Positions 1 to 9,675 of a stretch of DNA of 64,000 nucleotides are shown piece after piece. Source of the DNA: Annona cherimola (Eukaryota; Streptophyta; Magnoliopsida; Magnoliales; Annonaceae); contig CM059973.1 in assembly GCA_030490835.1 (NCBI GenBank), forward strand, positions 82,847,221 through 82,911,220, in the 5' to 3' direction. The notes beneath the pieces are model-generated. The model did not search any database. It was not told where the DNA came from and worked only from the letters and a program-made list of their open reading frames with translations. Position 1 is the stretch's first letter, and every line of letters starts with the position of its first letter. The translations under genes and the position numbers were made by a program.

Positions 1-1239
1 AATATGACTAAAGATAGTGAAATAGAGGCGTGCCAGTGGTTCTTTTCGATCAGAATGTTGACCAAAGCTGGTTCATATGTGGACCGTTGAATGTTGAAAC
101 TAGGAAGTGGTGCAGAAATCCAATTCAATCTTCCGTCGGTGTGTCCAAATCCATGTTCTAACATAACGAATCTCGGGGATGAATGGTCTAAAGTTGATTT
201 TGGGTCTCGCATTCTGCCACCACAAGAATGAGGATGGTTCTTGCCGAGATGATAGAAGGCCGTGGGGATCCATTTCTGTTTCGAAGGAGATTAAGGCAGT
301 GTTCTGTAGAGTGCAGACGTATCTTTTCTCTCATAGTCATAGTCCACCTAATTCACATGGATTTGCCGCATCTTGTCCACCTATTTACTTACGAGTTAAG
401 GTTCGATGTTATCTGCTGCCAAAGAAGACGAACAAAATTCTTTTTGGAGAGAGAGACAGAGAGAGAGCTTCATTTGCCTAGTAAGCAAAAATTTCTTGCA
501 ACAGGCGTGCGGTAAATCGAGCTTGAGGTTAGATAGTACAAGCCCGCAAATTTTTGAGCGCAGTCCAAGTCACCAGGCTATGGTATCAGGATATCTGCAA
601 ATAACCCCCTTAATTTTAGCGTCGAAAATTGGAAATAACTTTGAACTTCGGTGCTTGAATAACTTCAGGTGGGTTAAGAATTGAATAATAGGAGGTATTC
701 ACACGTACCTCAAACAACAGGAAGTGGTTCAAGAATTGAAGAAGAAGCTTTTGAGAATCTATGAAAGATTGGTTGAATCAGGTTCACTATTATTGGAAAG
801 CAAGTAGTTAATTCAACTCAAACCTAATTTTAAAATTTAACTGCAATTTTCAGCCCAACATAACTTCTGATTATTGAACCCCAAAGGCCCCCCAACATAC
901 TTGAAATTCGAGTCAACATTGTTTGGTTCAAGATAACGCAACACAATTGGCAACTCTATTTTAATTTTCACCTAAATGGGTGGGCATCATTAGGATTGGT
1001 AACCACATCCATTGACTTCCAACACTATGGCCCCATTGAAAGAATGCACCTATGTTTAACAACAAAAAAGAAGAAGATAATGAAAATGGAAATGTCGTCT
1101 CCCGACTTATCATTGAAGATACACTGTGTTGTGTTTAGAAGATTCTAAGTTTATATTCCTAACCAAACGACTATTGTTACATCCCTAAAGATGTAGGAAA
1201 ATCCTTGATTAAAAGAAAAATATAACGCATGATAGAGGT
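1..1239. other. No confident gene
   Basis: Several short open frames occur but none resembles a known family or carries a clear splice structure. A lysine/leucine-rich frame ending at the TAG at 805-807 (about 35 codons from 700) looks protein-like and could be a decayed last exon. I cannot name it. Confidence 0.3.
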
Positions 1240-2560
1240 TCCAAAATCTGGTGTGCTAATTCAAACTGGGAGTTTTAGAAAAAGAACCGAGCTGATTGAG
1301 TTTAACAGGACCAGACAGGTTTGATAAAAAAAAAAAATTATATTATCTTAATTGTCCATGAGAATTATGAAAGAGCAGGACCAAGTAAGCTGAGTTTGAC
1401 TCACGGAGGTGTACTCTTGCCTCAACGAGTTGAGTTTCCATTCTCTCAGTTACCCATGAGGAACTAAAAAAGAGCGAGACTAGACAAACTAATTTTGTCT
1501 CGGATAGATGACAGTGCTATATCGAAAAGTTAGCTTGTTTGGTAGAAAACGGTGACCAAATTTACTGAGTTTAATGGACACTAGACAAGTTTGATAAAAT
1601 AATTGAGTTCTCTTAATTGTTCTTGAGAAACTGTGAAAAAAAGTGGAATAAGACTGGCTAAGCTTGACTCATAAAGGTGACACCATTATCTCAAAGAGTT
1701 AGACTTATTTAGTAGAGAAGGGAGATCAAACTGACTAGGTTTAATAGGGACCAAAAACATTTGGTAAATAAACTAATATTTTTTCAATTACTTGTGAGAA
1801 ACTGTGAACAAGTAGAAACAAACAAGTTAAGTATGACTCTGCAAGGTGATATTGCTAGTTGAGTTTTGTGCTCTCTGAATTGCTCGTAGAAAGTCACCTA
1901 AGGCATAGCCAAGTGATTTAACGTGTGTGTATGAATGAGGCCTCAATTTCGATTTTGGGCTAGTGCATAGTTTTCATTCATATGAAAAATTGTTTGTAAG
2001 AAATGGTGAAAAGCAGGGCCAGACAAGTTGGGCTTAAGTCAATGAGGTGACACATCTACCTCAATAAGTGGAGTTACACGACAGAACTTAATTAACAAGA
2101 TGAATTGATTCACTAAGTTGGATAAACTTAGTTGACTCGATGAGCTAGTAAGGTTAACTTAATGACCAAGTTGACAAGTCGAGTTAACTGACTTAACTGA
2201 CCAAATTGAGCTAACTTAGTGACTTAGTAAGTTGGATTTGAGATCAAGTTGCTTGGTTGAGTTGACTCAATGACTCAGTTCATTAGCTAATTGACTCTAT
2301 TGATTTGATTGACAAGTAGAGTTAACTTAGTTGATCGGGTTGACTTGTCTAGCTGAAAAAATATAGGCTAGACTTGGCTAATTTCTAAAAACTTATGTTT
2401 TAATTAGATGATTGGTTCAGTTAGAAAAGACCGAGGCTTGCCCGAGTTTGATTAGGTTATCAAGCTGAGTTGGCTCAATGGATTGACTTGACAGACTGAG
2501 TCAACTCAATTATCTAGGTTGGCAGGCAAAGTTAACTAAGTGAAAAGTGGTGTATGGATC
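1240..2560. repeat. Decayed tandem repeat array
   Basis: Four diverged copies of a block with the same landmarks follow each other: a GAGTTTAA-like start followed by a GTTTGATAAA-like stretch (about 1297, 1566, 1736) and a TTGACTCA-then-GGTG landmark (about 1390, 1659, 1828, 2029). Spacing is irregular at roughly 170-270 bp. From about 2090 to 2550 the sequence turns into short reiterations of GTTGACTCAATGA-like and GTTAACTTAGTGA-like words. No coding potential. Confidence 0.55.
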
Positions 2561-3039
2561 ATGGACAAAGCTTTGGCTGCCTATTGGAGCAAGTTTTTCT
2601 TAACATGAAGTCACATCCCTGTGTTTGGTTTCAATTAACCTATGACATTCTTTATGATTTTTGCGATTGTTTTGAATAATGTAACTTGACATATGAGGGT
2701 GATTATCACACTTGATATGTGCTTAGGATGGAATGCAGATGAAACGAAATCTTTAAATTTTTAAAATTTTTTTTCTCATTCTTAAAGAATAATAACGTAA
2801 ATTTTCATTTTCAATACAATTTTTTCAATATTAATATACTTTTTAATGTTTCCAACGCATCATAACAATTTTTTCATCCCACATCATTATCTCATTCAAG
2901 CTGTGAATAGTTTGAATTGTCTTGGGGCATATTTGTGCTGATGCGAGCTTATCCAAACTATTAAATAATTGTATTTTAATGGCCCAATCACAATGCTAGT
3001 CATAATCTCAATAAACTACATTAGTCAATTTCCATAATA
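2561..3039. other. No gene seen
   Basis: AT-rich spacer between the decayed array and the TRIM element. Nothing recognisable beyond the left target-site copy (AAAGT, 3040-3044) of the neighbouring element. Confidence 0.4.
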
Positions 3040-3044
3040 AAAGT

Positions 3045-3284
3045 TGTTGCGCATAGACCCAGAAAAGTGACCATTGGGCTTGACGCACAGAGCACACAAA
3101 CCCAGAAAACGTCCATTGGGCCTGTGGGCTATGGGCCTGATAATGTGATATTGTCCGCTTTGGCTTGGCAGCTTAGCTGCATGACTTTAAAATGCGTCAC
3201 ACCATATTGAACTTGAGATCCACTTATAAACTACTAGAAACTTTCTCTCCTTTTCGATATGGGATTCGGTTCTGGGCTATTACA
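3045..3284 (-). repeat. TRIM downstream LTR
   Basis: 240 bp; downstream LTR of the minus-strand element, starting TGTAATAG and ending CGCAACA when read on the minus strand. Contains two TTGGGC/GGGCC-type words. Confidence 0.88.
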
Positions 3285-3398
3285 AGCCCACCAGCTTCCG
3301 CCTGGTTCGTCCTCGAACCACAAACCAACTATGGGCTTCTGCCTGCAGTCCTGACTTTCACTGGTTCAACTCTCCGAACCATATCTACTAGAGGAGGA

Positions 3399-3412
3399 GC
3401 GCTTTGATACCA
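3399..3412 (-). other. TRIM primer-binding site (Met tRNA)
   Basis: Minus-strand TGGTATCAAAGCGC. The first eight bases match the initiator-Met tRNA 3' end used by many plant LTR elements. It lies two bases from the upstream LTR end at 3415. Confidence 0.8.
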
Positions 3413-3414
3413 CT

Positions 3415-3654
3415 TGTCACGTATAGACCTAGAAAAGCAACCATTGGGTCTGACGCACAGAGTACACAGACCTAGAATACGTCCATTGGGCCTGTGGGCT
3501 ATGGTCTTGACAGTGTGATATTGTCCGCTCTGGCCTAGTAGCTTAGCGGCACGGCTTTAAAATGCATCACACTATATTAAACTTGAGACCCACTTATAAA
3601 CTACCAGGAACTTTCTCCCCTTTTTGATGTGGGATTCGGTTCTGGATTATTACA
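3415..3654 (-). repeat. TRIM upstream LTR
   Basis: 240 bp; upstream LTR of the minus-strand TRIM, starting TGTAATAA and ending GTGACA. It aligns without gaps to 3045-3284. Confidence 0.88.
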
Positions 3655-3986
3655 AAAGTTTAAGTTGTGGTTCACATAACTAAAGATTCTTGAATAATTA
3701 AGCGTCTAATTGATGTTATAGTAGGCAAACTATTCTAATGAGGAACTGAAATTGGAATCCTTAATGGCTAATGGGCAAGCCACGAAGTGCCCAAACCTCC
3801 TGGTGTGGCCTATGACCTGCCTGTTAAACATATCTAGGATCGAGCCTACCTTAGACCATACGCAAATTAGGATAATTCACAAATTGTCACCATGAGACCG
3901 TTCACAGTATAAAATAGCATGAAATTTTAGTTGACATATCAACATGCTAACTAATCTTATAGTCACGAATTATCACAAATTCTAGA

Positions 3987-3991
3987 ATTGT
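3987..3991. repeat. Target-site duplication, left
   Basis: ATTGT, matched by ATTGT at 12066-12070 directly after the right LTR. It fixes the insertion boundaries to the base. Confidence 0.93.
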
Positions 3992-5579
3992 TGATAAGTC
4001 TAAAAATTTTCATTTAATTCCATATTAAATTCACACCGTTAAGTATTAAAACATTAATTAAATGCATGTTTTAAGTGGAATTTCATAAAAATCATATTTT
4101 TAATAGAATATTTGATTTTGCTATAAAATGGGTCATTTTGCAACATTCTTAAAAATTTAAAATTAGAACTCAATCCCCTAGAAAATTTTAATGTTAAAAA
4201 TATGTATTAACATATTAATATAATGCAAAATTATAAAACCACCTAATTAGAAAAAATCATATATAAATATGGTTATAAAACAAATTGTCAAAACAGTTTA
4301 TGATAAAAAATAATAATAATAATAATAATAAATAATAATAATAAAGTCAAAAAGGGCTAAAAAGAAAAGTAAATTAAAAATCTTTGCAAGCTTATTAAAA
4401 ATCATTTTGACAAAAATTTAGATATTTAAATACTGTTTTCGTTTTCTGCATGTGCACGGTTACAAGAGCATTGCCGGAGCACCATATTCTGGTGCTCCAT
4501 CTTCCCCAAATCCAGCACCCATTTTTACAGCAGCAACTCAATCCCATTTTTCATGCCGTCTAATCCACCATCGTGCAAGCAGCCATCGCCCACCTCAAAT
4601 CCAGCAGCCCTTCAACCCATCTTCAAACCGCCGAAAATCAATACCGGCCAAGCTCCCCCGCAATCTGCCTGCCTTCCTTCATCTCCCGAAATCCCAACCA
4701 AAGCACCTTCATCGATTCCAACAGCAGCAGAAACCCATCACCGGAAAACCGACAGCTTGCCATCTTCTCTGTCCGGCAGCCATTTCCGATAACCCAAAAC
4801 AGCCAAGCCGACTAGCAACCCCCTACAAAATAGCAAATCCTTTAACAACGAAATCTCCAATCAGAAGCCTAAATTTAATTTCAGCAAACCGCCGAAAATT
4901 GACCAGCAGCCAGGGAAAATCCAAGGCAACACGAAAATCTCTTCGACAGGTCTCTTTTGCGGTTTTGCCCCAAATCGATTGCTCCCGTCGTCTTCTTCTT
5001 CTCCGGCCGGCAACCACCATCCAAATTTCCATTTTCCAATTTCCAGCACCGTTCTCAAGCAACTGCCATCCCGGAAACCATACGGCAACCTCGTCACTAA
5101 GCTGGCCAAGCAACGAACTCTGCAAGCCATACGCATCGTCAATTCCAGCCATCACCACAACGCCCAATTTCAAAAACCTCTGTTCAACCTCCTTTCAGCC
5201 CCGACCGGAAAATCCCAGAAGCTCTGGTTCTCTCCACAATCAGCACCGAAACTAGCGGCAGCAGCTCTCCATCATCCCAACAAGTCGCAAAATCCATTTT
5301 GCTTCTAAACGACCAAGAATCAGCTGGCTGATCCAAGCTTCAACCGCCCGTCTGCTCTCACTCTCCACCGCCGCAAATCCCTTCCCCTTTCTCTCCGCTT
5401 CAAACTACCCACTCCAAAAACGACGAAGCCGCTGCTGTTGCCCATTCAGGAGCTTGGCAAAGACAGTGCCATTGGCCCGCATTGAACCTGCCTCAACGAC
5501 AACAAGAGCAAAGCTACAGCAACCAGAAAATCAGAAATCCCACATCGGATTCATGCTTGGAGGAGGGCCCCTCACACTC

Positions 5580-5588
5580 TATAAAAAG
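5580..5588 (+). promoter_or_regulatory. LTR TATA box
   Basis: TATAAAAAG bracketed on both sides by the palindrome-containing word GAGGGCCCCTC (about 5564-5574 and 5587-5597). Four GTGGGACCC words follow within 120 bp in a near-tandem arrangement, as expected at the U3/R border. Confidence 0.75.
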
Positions 5589-6004
5589 AGGGCCCCTCCA
5601 CTCATCCCAACACACACCCCATACCCCACATACCCCTTGGGTGGGACCCATTTGGTGGGACCCCGTAGCAAGTGGGTGGGACCCATTTTGTGGGACCCGT
5701 AGCAAGGAGGTGGGGCCAAGCAATAAAGTTTTCTATTACGTGGAGATTTTGCTCTCCATATTCGGGTGATGTAAATTTTATTTTATTGTTTTATGATTTG
5801 TAGTGCTTCTTAGTTGTTAATTTTTAATTTGTAGTTTTAATTTTTAGATTAGATTTACTGCTTTATTTTATGCTTTGTAATTGTTAGATTAAATTCAATG
5901 TAATTCTCTTTTCTGCTTTAATAGTTAAATTTCATAGCTTTTATTGCTTTCTTAGAATAATTTTAATTAAGTTACTAGTTAATTATAATTTCTTTTAGCT
6001 TCTT

Positions 6005-6200
6005 GTCTTATTTTCTTTTCTCTCCAATTTCTTCTATTTTCTCTTTTTCTCTCTCTTCTTTTCCTCTCTTTTCTTTTTTTTCTCTCTCTTCTCTCTTTCT
6101 CTCTCTTCTTTTCTCTCTCTTCTCTCTTTCTCTCTCTTCTCTCTCTCTCTCTTCTCTCTTCTCTCTTTCTCTCTCTCTTCTCTCTTTCTCTCTCTTCTAT
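6005..6200 (+). repeat. CT-rich pyrimidine tract in LTR
   Basis: About 195 bp of almost pure C/T (CTCTCTTCTCTCTTT-type). The right-LTR copy at 11689-11886 is 2 bp longer, the only length difference between the LTRs. Serine/leucine-rich frames through it are artefacts. Confidence 0.85.
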
Positions 6201-6385
6201 ATACCCTTTCTTTCTCTTAAAAAAACAATTCAAAACTACATCGCCTCTCTGTGGATTCGACCCGACTCACCATTATTCTACACTATCACTCGTATAGTGT
6301 TAGCTTTAATGTGTTTCGGTTAATTTAAATTAAACTGGTGATCACAGTGCTCTTAACCACAAGCACTTGGTTTGCATCAAGTTTT

Positions 6386-6403
6386 TGGCGCCGTTGCCGG
6401 GGA
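6386..6403 (+). other. Primer-binding site (Asp tRNA)
   Basis: TGGCGCCGTTGCCGGGGA begins six bases after the LTR end and is complementary to the 3' end of plant Asp tRNA including the CCA end. Confidence 0.9.
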
Positions 6404-7001
6404 GGCATGATATTTTGAATTATTCTCCTTAAATCTTCTTAAATCTCATCTGGTGTTGCTTTATTTCATGTTACCTGTTATGCTTCCTTTTAAATTTCTT
6501 ATCTGCTTTCTTTATGCTACTAACTACTAATTGCGTCTAATTACGATACATGGTTGTGATTGACTAACTCGCATCATTTAAAAAATTCTAAAAACTCGCA
6601 TCATCTAAAAGCTTTAACGTTTGCATTTCCCTTCTTTAACCCCCATGTCTACACCTTTTCATATTTATTCTCATTTCTGATCTTGAACCCCTCTTCTACA
6701 CCTTTTTACATTTTACTTTTGCACGTTTAATTTCTGCCATTAACTCGCATTATATTTAACCAGCTAACCCGCTAACTCGTATTTCATATCTGGTTGTGTA
6801 TTTACATATTTATTCTGAAAAAAAAAAAAAACTCATCTCGCATACTTATAATTGTTATTTTTCTTCGTTATGCTTGCATATTCTCTCATTCCGTTCATAG
6901 TTATATATTGAGCTTGTCTTACTTTTTAGGTCCATTTAATAGCTTATCATAACACGCTAAAAAAAATATATATATAAAAATTAAATTTAAAACTTTAAAG
7001 A

Positions 7002-8666
7002 ATGGACTGGAATTTTATTGCTCAGAAGATAGATAAGTTAGAAGAATTAACCCAAAAGGTTAATTATTTACGTGCCTATCAAAACTCAAACCGTTCATTC
7101 GTAAATCCATCAATTCCTTTTCAAACGACATATTCTAATGAGACTCAATTTTTACCATATCAAGAGCAAGTGCAAAATTTTCATAAGTTCCATATACCTG
7201 ATTACAATTCATTTTCATATGCATATAACTCAGGATTTAGTTGTCCTAATCCTTCTTGGACAAATCAACAAATGCAATCTTACCCTCCATATCTACAAAC
7301 CCAGTGGCCACATGAGCAAAGTCAATTTTTAAATTATCAATATCAATCTAATCATTATGAAAATACATATAGGCCACCTGTATATCCTGAAGAAAATTTT
7401 TTATCACCTCAATCTACTAGCCAATCTTCTCATCAACCTTATAATTATAATGAGAAAATAGACGAACTTGAAAAATTTCTTCTCGATAGCTTTCAAAACA
7501 TGGAAAATAAACTTTCAGAATGCTGGCCACAAGAGGACTTTTCAAGTTTTCCATCAGATCAAGTAGATTATCAACAACCTCCTCACTTAGATGACTTAGA
7601 GGAAGGATTAGATCAACAATTCCTTTCCGACCAACAATCATTTTCTAGGATGACAGATTATGAAGATCAAGTAATAGTAGCCATGGAGAGGAGAGGAGGA
7701 GAGGAATTTTATACTGACCAAATTGATAATTTTGTTGATCATTCAAATTTTCAAATTCAATCAGATCCAATACCATTGGAAAGTCCATATTTTGAAAATG
7801 ACTTAGCATTCCCAAATGCTTTAGTAGCTGAATCCCTTAACAAACAAATGCTAAGTCAAAAGAAAGATAATTTAAAAATAGATGATGAATATATTGAAAC
7901 ATTATGTGGGGAGGAACCTAATGAATCAACTATCATTCCAGTTAATCATTTTGATTATCAAACTCAATCAGATCAATTACTATCAGAAAATCTATTGTCT
8001 GAAAATTTGGTAATAATTACAACATTATGTAGGGATGGTTTCGCAGATTATAGACTTAATGAGAATTCCTCTCTTCATAATCAAGAAAATATTATAGAAA
8101 ATAATGAAAAATTGATTAATGATAATTGTGAAGAAGATAAAAATCAAGAAAATATTGAGGAGATTGATAATAGGTTTCAAATGAATGATATAGATCATAA
8201 CCAAATTAATGATGAGGTGAGAAATGGAGAGTCTATTGAGGATAAGTTGGGGGGAGGTGAAAATGAAATTATTAATGAAAATTTTGAGAAGTGCATACCT
8301 GTTATTTCAAGTATTTTGAAAGATGAGCTCATTAGCATAGATGAATTAATGAAAAAGGAAGAGATGATTCAAATGTTTAAACAGGTTGAAGTTAAAATTT
8401 CTCTCTTTGATGTCATTCAGTATATTCCAAATTATAAACAATTTCTCAAAGAGCGTTGTATTCAAATGGAATCCTGTTTAACCCAAAATAAAATCATGCT
8501 CCCATCAAGTAACAATTCAATAAATAATTCAGATCAAATTGAAGAATGCTACATATTAAACATCATTGATGACTCATTAATCTTCACAACGCTTGAGCAT
8601 GAACATATGAAAATGATAAATAATCTACATAGTGTTAAGAATTTTAATAGAGCAGGAATTGGATAA
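7002..8666 (+). CDS. 554-aa Gag/pre-protease-like protein of the element
   Basis: The only long ORF inside the retrotransposon; intact, from the first ATG after an AT-rich leader to a TAA. Residues 1-27 look helical (KIDKLEELTQK). Residues 60-145 are rich in N, Q, Y, S and P and include a YNSGFSCPNPSWTNQQ stretch (75-90) of the kind found late in Athila-type Gag. A second helical stretch (about 147-175, DELEKFLLDSFQNMENKL) follows. Residues 190-440 are acidic and Asn-rich with no domain I recognise. Residues 458-484 (MFKQ...PNYKQFLKE) resemble the conserved segment just before the protease in Athila/Tat polyproteins. There is no CCHC knuckle and no DTG protease motif. I infer a rebuilt remnant of the Gag-to-protease linker; whether it is translated or selected is unknown. 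Confidence 0.7.
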   Translation: MDWNFIAQKIDKLEELTQKVNYLRAYQNSNRSFVNPSIPFQTTYSNETQFLPYQEQVQNFHKFHIPDYNSFSYAYNSGFSCPNPSWTNQQMQSYPPYLQTQWPHEQSQFLNYQYQSNHYENTYRPPVYPEENFLSPQSTSQSSHQPYNYNEKIDELEKFLLDSFQNMENKLSECWPQEDFSSFPSDQVDYQQPPHLDDLEEGLDQQFLSDQQSFSRMTDYEDQVIVAMERRGGEEFYTDQIDNFVDHSNFQIQSDPIPLESPYFENDLAFPNALVAESLNKQMLSQKKDNLKIDDEYIETLCGEEPNESTIIPVNHFDYQTQSDQLLSENLLSENLVIITTLCRDGFADYRLNENSSLHNQENIIENNEKLINDNCEEDKNQENIEEIDNRFQMNDIDHNQINDEVRNGESIEDKLGGGENEIINENFEKCIPVISSILKDELISIDELMKKEEMIQMFKQVEVKISLFDVIQYIPNYKQFLKERCIQMESCLTQNKIMLPSSNNSINNSDQIEECYILNIIDDSLIFTTLEHEHMKMINNLHSVKNFNRAGIG

Positions 8667-8682
8667 CATTAAACATTATGTC

Positions 8683-8712
8683 TGGCTGAAGACATAAAAC
8701 TTAGCGCTGGTA
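8683..8712 (+). other. Conserved GGGAGGCAACCC word after the ORF
   Basis: AGCGCTGGTAGGGAGGCA followed by ACCCAAC, with GGG/CCC able to pair in a small hairpin. A similar word lies downstream of the coding region in Athila-like elements as I know them; function uncertain. Confidence 0.5.
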
Positions 8713-8860
8713 GGGAGGCAACCCAACATGTGTATATATATATCTTTTCTGTTAGTTTTCTTTTCATTTTTTTTAGATGAAAGCTGCAACAATTTCATCA
8801 GATCAGTACACCCCAGGTTGTCTCTTTCCCTGCTATTTTATTGTGCAAAGATAGCAATAT

Positions 8861-8876
8861 TTAAGTTGGGGGGGGG
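8861..8876 (+). other. Internal second polypurine-tract copy
   Basis: TTAAGTTG followed by a run of G (nine in total), preceded by AGCAATAT. The same context, AGCAATGT then TTAAGTTGGGGGG, precedes the right LTR, so the PPT neighbourhood is duplicated about 800 bp apart. The spacer is A-rich and non-coding. Confidence 0.6.
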
Positions 8877-9249
8877 TCTGATTTGTTTAACTGGATAAAA
8901 AAAAAAAAAAAAAAATTCTTAAAAAAAAAAATAAAAAAAAATTAATATATATATATATAGAAAATATCCAAAAAATATAAAAAAATATAAAAAAATATAA
9001 ATAGAGATAAATCAAAGTACACTTGTTATGCTTGATATTAAGTGAAGAAGCAAACTGTATTTAGTTATATTTGTAAAAATATTTTCATGATGTGTTCAAA
9101 ATATTATTAGCATTGATTGCACTTACACGTCAATGAACCTTGTGGGTACCATGATAATATAGTTTTTTTTTTCTCTCTCATCCAAGCAAGTAATCTTTAA
9201 TATCATTATAATTGATAGCTGTTAGTTATAAAAAAAAAAAAAATTATAT

Positions 9250-9333
9250 CCCCAGATACCCTGAAATATGGTGAGGGGAGAATATAAAAAAAAAAAATGT
9301 AAAACCCCAGATATCCTGAAATATGGTGAGGGG
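9250..9333 (+). repeat. Pair of 29-bp CCCC...GGGG repeats
   Basis: Two copies (9250-9278 and 9305-9333) of a 29-bp unit that starts CCCCAGATA and ends GGTGAGGGG, separated by an A-rich spacer. The CCCC and GGGG ends of each unit could pair. They lie between the two PPT copies. Confidence 0.75.
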
Positions 9334-9660
9334 AAGAAAAAAAAAATTGTTAAAAAAAAAAAAAAAAAAAATTACTGTCACTATCATAATTTTGATATGA
9401 CTGTTGCTTAGCTTGGATAAGCTGAAAATAATTTATCTAATGCCCATTTGTTCATTAGAACACAAATACACGTGCTATATATTCTTTTATGCATCATGAG
9501 ATATTTTACTCATATTTACTAAAGAAAATTTACTTCTAAAAGCTTACTATCATTATTAGCAGTGCACTTAGATTTTCATAAAAATTAGTAGTACATTATG
9601 AATTTAAAATATATATATATATATATTAAACTATTTCCATTGCTAAGGGACTAGCAATGT

Positions 9661-9675
9661 TTAAGTTGGGGGGTG
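9661..9675 (+). other. Polypurine tract
   Basis: TTAAGTTGGGGGGTG directly before the right LTR. Expected plus-strand primer. Confidence 0.85.

Larger units (their letters stand above)
3045..3654 (-). mobile_element. TRIM retrotransposon, complete but old
   Basis: A 610-bp miniature LTR element. Two 240-bp direct repeats (3045-3284 and 3415-3654) flank a 130-bp core with no ORF of note. On the minus strand each repeat starts TGT and ends ACA, and a primer-binding site matching the initiator-Met tRNA 3' end (TGGTATCA, 3405-3412) lies two bases after the upstream LTR. A perfect 5-bp target duplication AAAGT sits at 3040-3044 and 3655-3659. By my alignment the LTRs differ at about 34 of 240 sites, almost all transitions, so the insertion is old. 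Non-autonomous: it must have borrowed all proteins. Confidence 0.92.
3992..6379 (+). repeat. 5' LTR
   Basis: 2,388 bp, TGATAAG...TGCATCA. It has a mosaic composition: AT-rich 3992-4440 with a (TAA)n run near 4310-4343, then a CCG- and CAG-rich block 4450-5560, a TATA box at 5580, GTGGGACCC repeats, an AT-rich stretch, a roughly 195-bp CT tract (6005-6200) and a short conserved end. Frames of up to 267 codons in the C-rich block exist because stop codons are rare there; they are not convincing genes. Confidence 0.93.

Noticed and set aside
1900..1970. tRNA-like stretch (ATAGCCAAGTGATTTAACG ... TTTCGATTTTGGG)
   Set aside because: Box B too degraded and no ends; it could be an old SINE but cannot be supported.
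4452..5255. 267-codon ORF in the 5' LTR (and its twin at 10136-10939)
   Set aside because: It lies in a CCG/CAG-rich block where all frames are open for long stretches; the protein is low-complexity, has no family resemblance, and sits upstream of the LTR TATA box.
6003..6323. Serine/leucine- or arginine/glutamate-rich ORFs on both strands
   Set aside because: Pure products of the CT-rich tract of the LTR.
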